Shown here: positions 42,301 to 51,209 of the stretch, in pieces | Layout: each line of letters opens with the position of its first letter | Position numbering within the stretch: position 1 is the first letter of the stretch | Assembly: GCA_012295275.1 (NCBI GenBank) | Contig: CM022676.1 | Location: 967,841 to 1,031,840 of the forward strand | Origin: Chrysomallon squamiferum | Taxonomy: Eukaryota; Mollusca; Gastropoda; Neomphalida; Peltospiridae | Reading direction: 5' to 3' | DNA: 64,000 nucleotides | Position numbers and translations under genes: made by a program | The notes under the pieces: model-generated | The model's input: only the letters and a program-made list of their open reading frames with translations | What the model was told of the DNA's origin: nothing | The model's database searches: none

Positions 42301-45300
42301 AACAGGTTTAAAAATTCATGACGTTCAGGAAGAATCTGGAAGGAACGAAACTGAATCAGAAATTATAAAAGCTGTTCTTGAAAATAAAGAGGTTGCAATG
42401 GAAAGGAATGAAAGTGATTCTGAAACGTCAATTTTCACAGTGAAATCTACAAAAGCGAAAGAAATTCAAATTTCATTGGAACTCAATGGTGTGCCTTTCA
42501 AAATGGAAGTAGATACAGGTGCTTCTGTATCCATAATTTCTAATAAGGTTTATCAGGAAAAATTGAAGAAAACAGTGCCATTGAAATCAACATCGATTGT
42601 GTTGAAAACTTATACTGATGAAGTGGTGCCAGTTCTTGGGAAAATTGAGGTGACTGTTAAATATGGAAAGCAGAAAAAACTTTTACCTTTAATTGTGGTG
42701 AAAGGAAATGGACCAACTTTGTTTGGGCGGAATTGGTTCCAAAACATTCAGTTGGACTGGAACAGTATTAAGATTATGAAAGCCTGTGGAAACTCTGAAG
42801 ATTTGTTCAGTAGATACTCAGTTTTTTCAAATAAGTTGGGAACAGTAAAAGGCATAAGAGCTCATCTGAAAGTGAAAGAGGATGCTACTCCAAAGTTTTT
42901 CAAGGCTAGACCAGTACCTTATGCTTTGAAGGAAAAGATAGCTGATGAACTTCACAGACTTGAAGCAGAAGGAATTCTAGAAAAGGTAGATTTTTCTGAA
43001 TGGGCTTCTCCTGTTGTACCTGTTTTAAAACCTGACAATACCATTCGCATTTGTGGCGATTACAAGGTTACCATAAATCCTGTGTTGGAAGTGCCTGAGT
43101 ACCCTTTGCCCACTGCAGAAGACATTTTCAGCAAACTCAATGGAGGACAAAAGTTCTCCAAACTGGATTTGTCACATGCATACCAGCAAGTGTTGCTTGA
43201 TGAAAAGTCGAGGAACTATGTCACAATCAATACTCACCTTGGGCTTTATCGCTATACAAGGTTGCCATTTGGAGTTGCTGCAGCACCTGCTATTTTTCAA
43301 CAAACTATGGACAAAGTGCTTCAAGGGCTAAAAGGGGTAGGTTACATTTTGGATGACATCATAGTCACTGGAAAGGATGACACCGAACACTTGAAACATT
43401 TGAAAAAGACTTTAAAACGCCTAGAAAAATATGGAATTCAACTGAAAAGGTCAAAATGTGCATTGATGAAAGATGAAGTTGAGTACTTTGCATTTATTGT
43501 GAACAAAAATGGGATTCAACCTTCTGAAAGAAAAGTTGAAGCTATTCTGAAAGTGCCTGAACCTAAGAACAAGATTGAGTTGCAATCTTGGTTAGGTATT
43601 GTGAATTACTATCGCAAGTTTGTACCCAACATGTCAACAGTGGTGGCACCGCTAACAGCGTTGTTAACCAAAGATACAGAGTGGAAATGGAGTGATGATT
43701 GTCAGCAAGCATTTTCCAAAGTGGGAAAACTGTTAGCATCATCTAAAATTCTTGTCCACTATGACCCAATGAAACCAGTAATGTTGGCAGTAGATGCATC
43801 TGCGCATGGTCTTGGAGTGGTAATATCACATGGAAATGAAGGATCAGATAGGCCAATAGCATACGCTTCTAGAACTCTGACATCAGCAGAACGCAAGTAT
43901 TCCCAAATTGAGAAAGAAGCACTGGCAATAATTTTTGGAATACACAAGTTCCATCAGTACCTGTATGGTAGAAGATTTACTTTGTTCACAGATCATTAAC
44001 CACTGACAATGATTCTTGGACCTAAAAAGAATATTCCAGTTCTGACAGCCTCTCGACTACAGCGTTGGGCTATTCAGTTAGCCGCATATCAGTTTGACAT
44101 TAAATACAGAAAAACTACCAAAAATGGAAATGCTGATGCACTGTCCCAACTACCACTTCTGCAAACTGAAGAAATATCTGAAAGTGTGTTTTGGCATGAA
44201 GACAAGCAAGCAATGAGAAATCAAGTCAATGGATTACCTATCACTGCAAGACATATTGCTAAAGCAACTGCAGTTGACAAAGTATTATCTCGGGTTGTAC
44301 ATTATAACATGTATGGATGGCCAGAAGAGTCTTCTATTTCACCATAGCTGTTACCTTATTTCAGAGTGAAAGATGAATTAACCGTGGAGGAAAACTGTCT
44401 TCTCAGAGGAATGCGAGTGATTATTCCCGATAAATATCGAACAGATATTCTGTATTATCTTCATGAAAATCATCCTGGAATTGTGCGAATGAAATCTTTG
44501 GCTAGATTGCATGTGTGGTGGCCTCATATGGATATTGACATAGAAAAGAAAGTTAGCAAGTGTAAGTGTTGCCAACTACAACAAACAGTCATGCCAAAAA
44601 GTACAGCTAATGCATGGATTTGGCCCACCAAACCATGGCAAAGAATACATGTTGATTTTGCTGGACCATTCATGAAAGAAATGTTCATGATTGTGGTGGA
44701 TGCACATTCTAAATGGATGGAAGTTTTTCGAATGTCCAGTACCAGAGTGACGCATGCAGTAGAGACATTGAGAAATCTCTTTGCAAGTTATGGAATGCCA
44801 GAGCAGTTGATTTCTGATAATGGACCTCAGTTTGTTTCAGAGGAATTTGAAACATTTCTTAAGAAAAATGGAGTGAAACACATCAAATCAGCTCCATACC
44901 ATCCAAGTTCAAGTGGTGAGGCAGAAAGAACTGTTCGTACTTTCAAAACTGCAATGAAAACAGTTGAACATGAGTCACGAACCATGAACCAGAAGATTTC
45001 ATCATTCTTGTTTTATGATCGGAACACTCCACACTGTACTACAAAATGTACTCCATCAGAATTGTTTCTTGGCAGGCGTGTTCGAACGAGATTGGATATT
45101 TTTGCGTCCAAGTTTGGAGAACTCTGTTAAAAAGAACTATTCCAAAAGCAAGTAAAACACGGGTGTTCAATGTTGGAGATTCAGTACAAGTGAGGAACTA
45201 CAGAGGATCTGACAAGTGGTTGAGTGGAAAAGTATTGTGTCAGCTAGGGCCTGTTACCTACAGAGTGAAAATTGGAGATTTTGTGTGTAAAAGACATGTG

Positions 45301-47525
45301 GATCAACTTCAGAAATGTGTGCATTTGGAGGATAATAGGAACCCGTTCCCAGAACTGTCTGCAATTGGTACGGAGTCTGAAATGGAATTTGTTGAACCAA
45401 CTGTTCAGGTGGAAGAGACTGAGATCGAAAATAGAACGGTTACTTCTAATGCCGTAGAGGATGCTTCTAATGCCATCGACGATACTGTTGACGATGTACG
45501 CGAACTACCAATACCGTCTACCCTAAGATACCCTAGGCGTGTTCGAAAAACACCTCAAAGACTGATAGAAACTATTTAAAGTGATTTAATCTGAATATGT
45601 GTAATACGGAATTCATTGAAAGATTGTAGAATTAGTGTTATTTTTTTTATTATATATTTTTGTTTTTAAATAATATTTGTGATTTGAAGTTCCATATGTG
45701 ACCAATAAACATACTTGATAAACTGTAATTGAACTATTACGGTGTCCAATAAAAAAAAAAAAAAAAAAGTTTATTTTTTAAGTTTAAAGTTCCATTGTTT
45801 AATTATTACTAATTAGTAAATCAAACAAATTTATTTTAGAAATTTACATATAACATAATTTATGGGTAAATTGAAAATTTGGAGGGGAGGAAGTGTTGTA
45901 TTTAAATGGTGTTATAGTTAACATTGTTACAGTTTACGATGTTTAAGGGAAGAAGGGACAGTATTATATATGAAGTCACCGGGAGCATGCGTCAGTTTTG
46001 TTCGTAGCAATTTTTGAAACGAAATAAATTATTTGGAAATTAAATGAACTTTATGTTTTAATGTTAAAACATAACAGTCTGATTTAAATGTGTGTGTGTG
46101 TGTGTGTGTGTGTGTGATTGTTGTTGAATGTATATTGTCATTATAATAAACGATGCCAACAAAAGGCAAATTGAAAAATAAATAATAATAATGGATATTT
46201 AACACATTGAAACCAAATTACCTTTAGGTATCAACCTGCACAAACATTGTAAATATGACAGCTGCTTATTGAAGAAATTTTCTGTCCTGTTTTCTACATT
46301 GCTTTTGAAACATTGAGGCACCACAGCACTCTCATTTTTGGCAGTGTATCTACGAGAAAAACATACTTCTATAGTGTGCATCTGAGCTTTTCTGATCCAT
46401 GGGAAAAAAACTGTGTGTGTGTGTCTTTTGTTTTGTTTTGGTATGTTTTGAATGTTTAGTTTTATTTGAAGATATGAAGCAGTGTAACATACTTGCAGAT
46501 TTGTTGAATAGTTTCAGTTTGTGTCGTGTAATTGATACACTCTCTTGTTTCTTTCCAGTCGTCATTGACAAATTCTTTTTTTGTGTGCTCTTCTAATATG
46601 TCTTTAATGTAAAGACGTTCCTGTTTGCTGCACTTTAAGTTCAACTCATCACTTTCCATGGGCTGGACCAGACTTCAGAGAGAGAGAGAGAGAGAGAATC
46701 AATACAACTTGATTGTTAATAACTTTCATTACTTTTTAAAATGAATCAAACCAAAACATTGTTTATATTAATGTCTTGTCTATGGTATATGTATGTATGT
46801 GTGTATATAACAGGAACAATGAACAGAATACTTACTCGCATATATGCTCCAATTTCAACTCTTCACCTGCTAGAACTCGGAATGGATTCTCCTTGTTGTA
46901 AATTTCATCCAAACAGCTTTCGTACTCCTGACATTTTTTACGAACTCTTTCTAAATCAACATTGTTGTTTATTTCTAAAAATATATATTTTATAAGTTTT
47001 TTTTTTTTTTCAGTTGAAACTGTGGACTATATTTGTCAGTGGTTTCTAATATAAATTGTGACAAACTACTTTAAAATCTGCCAGTAACGTATTTTCAAAT
47101 GTCTTATATGTATAAAAAGAAATAATACTTTGTTACGGGTTTCTAATTTGATTTAACATTTTCAAATATTGTTACGTAATTGTCATACATTTACAGTTAC
47201 CTATTTCTCTAACATTTACAGTTATGTAGTTCTCTAACGTTTGCAGTTGCGTACTTCTCAGACATTTTTAGTTACGTAGTTCTCTAATATTTATAATTAC
47301 ATAGTTCTCATACATTTACAGTTATATATTTCTCATTTATTGTGTATATAGTTTTCATACAATGCTATTTTAAAGTATTAAAAATTAATTTAATAAAAGA
47401 ACCCATTTATATTCATTCTTTAATAATAAAGAAACCAACCAATAAAAATAAATAAATAAATAAATTAATTAATTAAATAAATACATACTGTCATCAATTT
47501 GACATTTTGTAGAAGTATGATCCAT
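39343..47525 (-). CDS. single-pass membrane protein, Cys-rich ectodomain and tyrosine-rich tail (reconstructed)
   Basis: Seven exons join in phase to 363 residues: 47525-47489, 46974-46836, 46672-46493, 46349-46222, 40588-40477, 40000-39907 and 39744-39343. The predicted ectodomain (about 1-164) is helical-looking with ten Cys and N-glycosylation sequons NYT, NES and NRT. The membrane segment is about 165-188, in VIIGAGSAGLLIIVILIVVI, followed by KQKRKTR. The tail has tyrosines in YSVSY, QYSEI, VRYTRG, DYTAPWD, EYLEPM (a YxxM, PI3K-type SH2 site), TYEAPWD and GYETLG, plus a PPPPP run. The Y-x-APWD motif occurs twice. I do not recognise the family. Oddities: no signal peptide in exon 1, and intron 4 (5.6 kb) holds a Ty3/gypsy element. 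The last acceptor is uncertain: sites giving starts at 39744 or 39731 are both in phase. Confidence 0.65.
40477..40588 (-). other. transmembrane exon of the tyrosine-tail protein
   Basis: This is the best-supported exon of the minus-strand gene. It has an acceptor TTTACAG, a phase-1 start, a long hydrophobic run (LLIIVILIVVICLI), a basic stop-transfer cluster and a GTAGAA donor leaving two bases. The leading phase matches the single G left by exon 4 at 46222, across the retrotransposon. Confidence 0.85.
41191..41379 (+). repeat. 5' LTR
   Basis: A 189-bp terminal repeat bounded by TG and CA. It is identical to the 3' LTR apart from six extra bases at about 41247. GTCTG precedes it. Confidence 0.97.
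41382..41399 (+). other. primer-binding site
   Basis: TGGCGACGAGGATGGGAT begins two bases after the 5' LTR. TGG at the start is expected for pairing with a tRNA 3' CCA end. The tRNA was not assigned. Confidence 0.6.
41443..42195 (+). CDS. gag: retrotransposon Gag, 250 residues
   Basis: This is the structural protein of the Ty3/gypsy element that packages its RNA. The N-terminal two thirds resembles a retrotransposon gag capsid-type domain (VSEFLAELRKLTEHCEFGAF, LSEHDLSLSKALQIAVSMEM). It is followed by two zinc knuckles: a CX2CX4HX4C-like CFRCGKTNHHPDAC and a canonical CYTCNETGHLSRKC (about 195-225). A run of 14 A at 42125-42138 lies just after the second knuckle. The frame ends at 42195, overlapping the open region of the next frame (42143 onward), in which pol is read. 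Confidence 0.9.
   Translation: MATYGKVEEFDLESSDWDEYIERLEQYLLANDVDDAEKKRSILLSVCGAKTYRLIRNLTSPEKPANKTYEQLKTLVGNHLKPKPLVTAERFKFYQRKQEPGETVSEFLAELRKLTEHCEFGAFLTEALRDILVCGLSEKSIQKKLLSEHDLSLSKALQIAVSMEMAARETDMLKIGMKSETEKFHKVSVIECFRCGKTNHHPDACFYKKANCYTCNETGHLSRKCRNQKKKKIERQESKLLEKGKRNFQS
42221..45579 (+). pseudogene. pol: retrotransposon Pol (protease, RT, RNase H, integrase), broken
   Basis: Aspartic protease DTGASVSIIS lies near 42515. Reverse transcriptase runs from about 42880 (WASPVVPVLK, LDLSHAYQQVLLD, LPFGVAAAPAIFQQTM), with the catalytic block reading GYILDDIIVTG. RNase H follows (AVDASAHGLGVVIS, REKEAL-like IEKEALAI). A TAA ends this frame at 43999, directly after FTDH. The connection region continues at 44009-44347, ending in TAG. 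Integrase lies at 44366-45130, with the HHCC finger (HENHP, CKCCQ), HVDFAGPF, DNGPQF and GEAERT. A frame change at about 45120 leads to the C-terminal part (45130-45579), with a GPVTYRVK GPY/F-like motif and no chromodomain. At least three breaks make it inactive. Confidence 0.9.
45881..45893 (+). other. polypurine tract
   Basis: GGAGGGGAGGAAG lies directly before the 3' LTR, where plus-strand DNA synthesis is primed in LTR elements. Confidence 0.8.
45894..46076 (+). repeat. 3' LTR
   Basis: A 183-bp terminal repeat matching the 5' LTR except for one 6-bp deletion. GTCTG follows at 46077-46081. Confidence 0.97.
46090..46117. repeat. TG microsatellite
   Basis: A TG array a few bases beyond the right target duplication of the LTR element. 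Confidence 0.9.
46679..46696. repeat. AG microsatellite forming a splice polypyrimidine tract
   Basis: On the minus strand this reads as a TC array directly before the acceptor of exon 3 of the receptor-like gene (exon starts at 46672). Confidence 0.7.
47187..47336. repeat. 25-bp minisatellite, six copies
   Basis: Six units resembling ACATTTACAGTTATGTAGTT plus CTCTA follow each other without gaps in the first intron of the minus-strand receptor-like gene. Confidence 0.9.
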
Positions 47526-48909
47526 GGTTGTGTATATGATTTTGTAAATGAAATAGGAAAATTATGCTAACAAACAGGATGTGCTAGAAATTTTGAGGAG
47601 TGTCTGTTTGTGTGATTCACTGTGATGTCATTTCTTAGTAACTGCCTAATTGTCTTTCAACATAAATGTACTTAATATACTTTACATACATACATTCACA
47701 TACATACACATATACCTACATATAGCAAACACATCAACTCATCTTTCATCCTTAATAAAAAAAAGTAATAAACATTTTATCTCAATTCACTCATTTCAAC
47801 ACATCAAATAATGGGCTATTTTTCAAGCAGCTGAAAAATGAATAAATTCACATTCACACTCACAGATTATATAGAAGGGGTGAGAGTACTTTAATAAACA
47901 TTGCCACTGTGACAATAAACCAATCTAATTTCTAAACAAAATGTATTATTTTTAGAATGATCTTTGAATAACTCAATGATTTTCAGTTGATGCAGTCCAC
48001 ATTAATGGTCTGCCAAGTCAGTGTGTAACAGGAGTTCTAAGCCAGTGGATACTAAAATAACAGTCTTTTTGACATTAAACACCTTTTAAAGTAGGCATGA
48101 GCAACCTTTCTGGAGAAGCGGGCTACATGAGACATGGCTCATCCTCAGGTGGGCAAGGTACTAATTTAGGCGATTTTGTGTTTTTACGTAGAGTTTATTT
48201 TAAGAAATGTTTTATTTTCATTTACTTCAGGAACTGTTATAATTAAAAAAATGATATGTGTTTTAGTACATTAGTAGATACAAAACAGACTCATTTTATA
48301 AAATTTGAATTAACATTATTTTCCTTGTGAAATTAGGTGGGCCACTCAAAAAGCCACACAGGCTGCAGTTTGCCCATGACTGTTTTGAAGTGGCAGCTTT
48401 AAATTCTCTTGTGAATTTCATACTGCAGAACCACTAATATTCACATTAGCCATACTATACATGAGAATACGATTTATCACAAAAAAAAAGATATGGTCGT
48501 TTTGCAGTTTCAAACAACTCTTAAAAACAAATTAAAAGAAAAAAAAAAAAGACGAATAATAACAATCGGAATTGTTTAGGTACCAGTATGAAGAGTATCA
48601 CCAAAAATTAATTTCTGACCAGATATGTTTATTTTATAATAATAATAATAATATATGGCCCTATCAAACTGCTTCTTCTATTATATATAATAATGTATAT
48701 GAACACAAAATATCAATCTCAGTAGCATTTTTATTTTTTATTTTTTAAAAATTATTTTATTCTGTCATATAATTCTGAAATCGTACCATTTAGACGATAG
48801 TTTAGTGATTATATATATATATATATTTATGCATTTAACAGCAATAACAACTTCCGGTAAAACGAGTTTGGAGCAAGCACAAAGACAGAAAAAAATATAT
48901 ATTTCATAT

Positions 48910-48952
<43 letters not shown>

Positions 48953-49253
48953 TTAAATGTTAATAATAATAACAATAATAATAAAATAAACAAATAAATA
49001 AACTCTTTTTTTAAAAAACAAAATTTTATTAGAAACAGGAAAATGGGTTTTTATCCATATAGATCGATCCCTTTGTCAAATTAACCGAAGATCGGTCATA
49101 CTCGCATTAAAATAATTTTAATAAAACGCTCGCCTTCTATTTAATTACAGTAGTTCTTGAATGTGAGGAGTTATCCCCCTTGAATAACCGTTACATTTGT
49201 TTGGTAACGTAAAACAAATTTTTAAAATAGCATTAATACTAATTTGTTTGTTC
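47526..49253. other. divergent intergenic region
   Basis: This spacer lies between the receptor-like gene (minus, start 47525) and the repeat-protein gene (plus, start 49254). It holds a hAT-like MITE, a TA run (48812-48828) and an AAT array (48910-48951). A less AT-rich segment with several CG dinucleotides at 49060-49200 is the best candidate for the promoter of the plus-strand gene. No signal-peptide exon for the minus gene was found here. Confidence 0.5.
48092..48382. mobile_element. hAT-like MITE
   Basis: About 290 bp, starting TAGGCATGAGCAACC and ending TTTGCCCATGACTG, with inverted similarity at the ends. It is flanked by TTTTAAAG and TTTTGAAG, an 8-bp duplication with one mismatch. 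The core GAGAAGCGGGCTACATG and CATGGCTCATCCTCA matches the MITE copies in the PP2A gene at 17459 and 18451. It is non-coding. Confidence 0.7.
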
Positions 49254-50043
49254 ATGGATGAAAATAAAATGTAAGTGACAAAATTTTAATGTATATCGTT
49301 CGTTGAATTCAGCATAGTTAATTATATAACTGTATCTACATATCATTTTCTTTTATTGTTTTTATTGTTTTTTTTTTAAATCCCTCTTTAAATACAATGC
49401 TAACAATTTTATTTATTGATTTATTTTTTTATTATTGTCAAATAAAGAAGTGTATTATAACAATCGAAACATTCAGAACCAAATGGAAAAAAAAAGAAAG
49501 AAAGAAAGAAGAAAAAAAATAGTATTGAATATACCTAAAAAATTTATTTACGATGTCAAAAATGGTCACTTGGAATTTAGGAATTTCAAAGATTTTGAAA
49601 AAAAAAAATAAGAAAAGAAAAAAAACAACCAACCTTATTTCAAGAGATATCTTTAACAAATCTGCATGATCAATCCAATAACATGTTTCTTTATAAAGAC
49701 TTTAATAAAGGTAGATTTAACTTAATTAAATGTTGTTTTTGGCCCGTTTCAAAGAGTTGTTGTTCTTGAATAGGCAAATTTTCTATTATTTCGAAGTTTG
49801 CTTCTACAAACGACCTTTATAATTTGACTATTAAACACTAAATACGGGATTTCATTTTCAAAAAGAAAGCAGAATGTGAAAGAAGATAGGTCTAAATGTT
49901 CCATTTAAATAATCTAAGCAGCGTAATCGATCGTTTTCGTTTTTTACGATTTCCCTATTTTGCTTGTGAGAATAAATTTCAAACACGTTTCAAATGCATG
50001 TATAATTATTAAAACAGGATACACAAAGACAGAAATTAACATT

Positions 50044-50106
<63 letters not shown>

Positions 50107-51178
50107 TTTTCGTTAAATAAAGGAAATATGAGTTCCTTGAACAAAGTGGGAATACAGTATAATTCATTTTAGTTTATTTAATCCATGTGTTTAATTTTCA
50201 GAAAGAACCATCATCAGATATATTAAAGTTTCAAAGTAATACATCTTTGATATAATTAATTAGTGCACAGGAGTAGCATTATGACTTGCTTTTACTATTT
50301 TTAACATCAGTGTCATTTTATTTTTATTTATTTTAAGGTCTGTAACAGTAAAAGCAAAGTTATGGTCCAAGGCTGACAGAGACAGAAATCAGCCAGAAAC
50401 CAGCATCAAAAAGGTTATAAAAACTGTCAAGCAGGATCACACAAACAAAAAACAAAATTAGAACATAAGGAATTATTTGCAAACAAATATTAAAGTTAAC
50501 CTAAATAATTTTATTTTCACAGAATTCTTTAAAAAAAAAATCATCAAATAACAATAAAATAATAAAAAAAATAAAAAAGATATTATTAATATCCTAAAGT
50601 CAACACTTGAATTAATTTCTATGTAATGTTGATCATCAGTTTCTTACAAATATATAATATTTTTATTTCAGAACACTCGTGATGTCTCTCTCAGAGATGT
50701 GATTACCAAACATGCTGATGGTGACAGTAAGTTATATTTTTGTATGGTGAAATAATCCATTTTCAGTTGGATACATTGAGTCTTATGACATAGTGGTATG
50801 AAGGCTATATTTTCATTGCACCTTTTCATTTAACACAAATAATGTAAACACACAAAATCCTAATAGCCTCATGATACATTAACATTTTGTCAACAACAAA
50901 ACTGTCTATATTTTCCAGACAAGTCAGAAAGAAAATCTTCAGTAAAATCTTCCAAAAAGAATGAAGAGGTTGATCTTACTTACAAACCTGTTCTTGATAA
51001 GGAATGGTCCCTATTGGATGACATCATGTCTCATGTTCAGAATTCTAATCAGTACAAGGAGATTTCAGAGTTTTTTGTAATTACTTGTTTTTAATTAAAT
51101 TAATCTATTATTATTTATTCCTTTTTTAATGATAATTTAAGATCTCAATAGCACTAGCGTACACATGTGGACACACGC

Positions 51179-51209
<31 letters not shown>

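Larger units (their letters stand above)
41191..46076 (+). mobile_element. Ty3/gypsy LTR retrotransposon, recent insertion
   Basis: The element has two LTRs starting TGTTGTATTTAAATGG and ending AAAACATAACA (41191-41379, 189 bp; 45894-46076, 183 bp). They match throughout except for a 6-bp CCGGAA-type length difference. A perfect 5-bp target duplication, GTCTG, flanks it (41186-41190 and 46077-46081). A primer-binding site follows the 5' LTR and a purine tract precedes the 3' LTR. Internal order is gag, protease, reverse transcriptase, RNase H, integrase with GPY/F-like C-terminus, as in Ty3/gypsy (Metaviridae). There is no envelope gene and no chromodomain. It lies antisense in intron 4 of the minus-strand receptor-like gene. 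Pol is broken by stops, so this copy is not autonomous. Confidence 0.97.

Noticed and set aside
49180-49253. Minus-strand frame MNKQISINAILKIC as a possible leader exon for the receptor-like gene
   Set aside because: Only weakly hydrophobic, with a poor donor, and it overlaps the better-supported first exon of the plus-strand gene.
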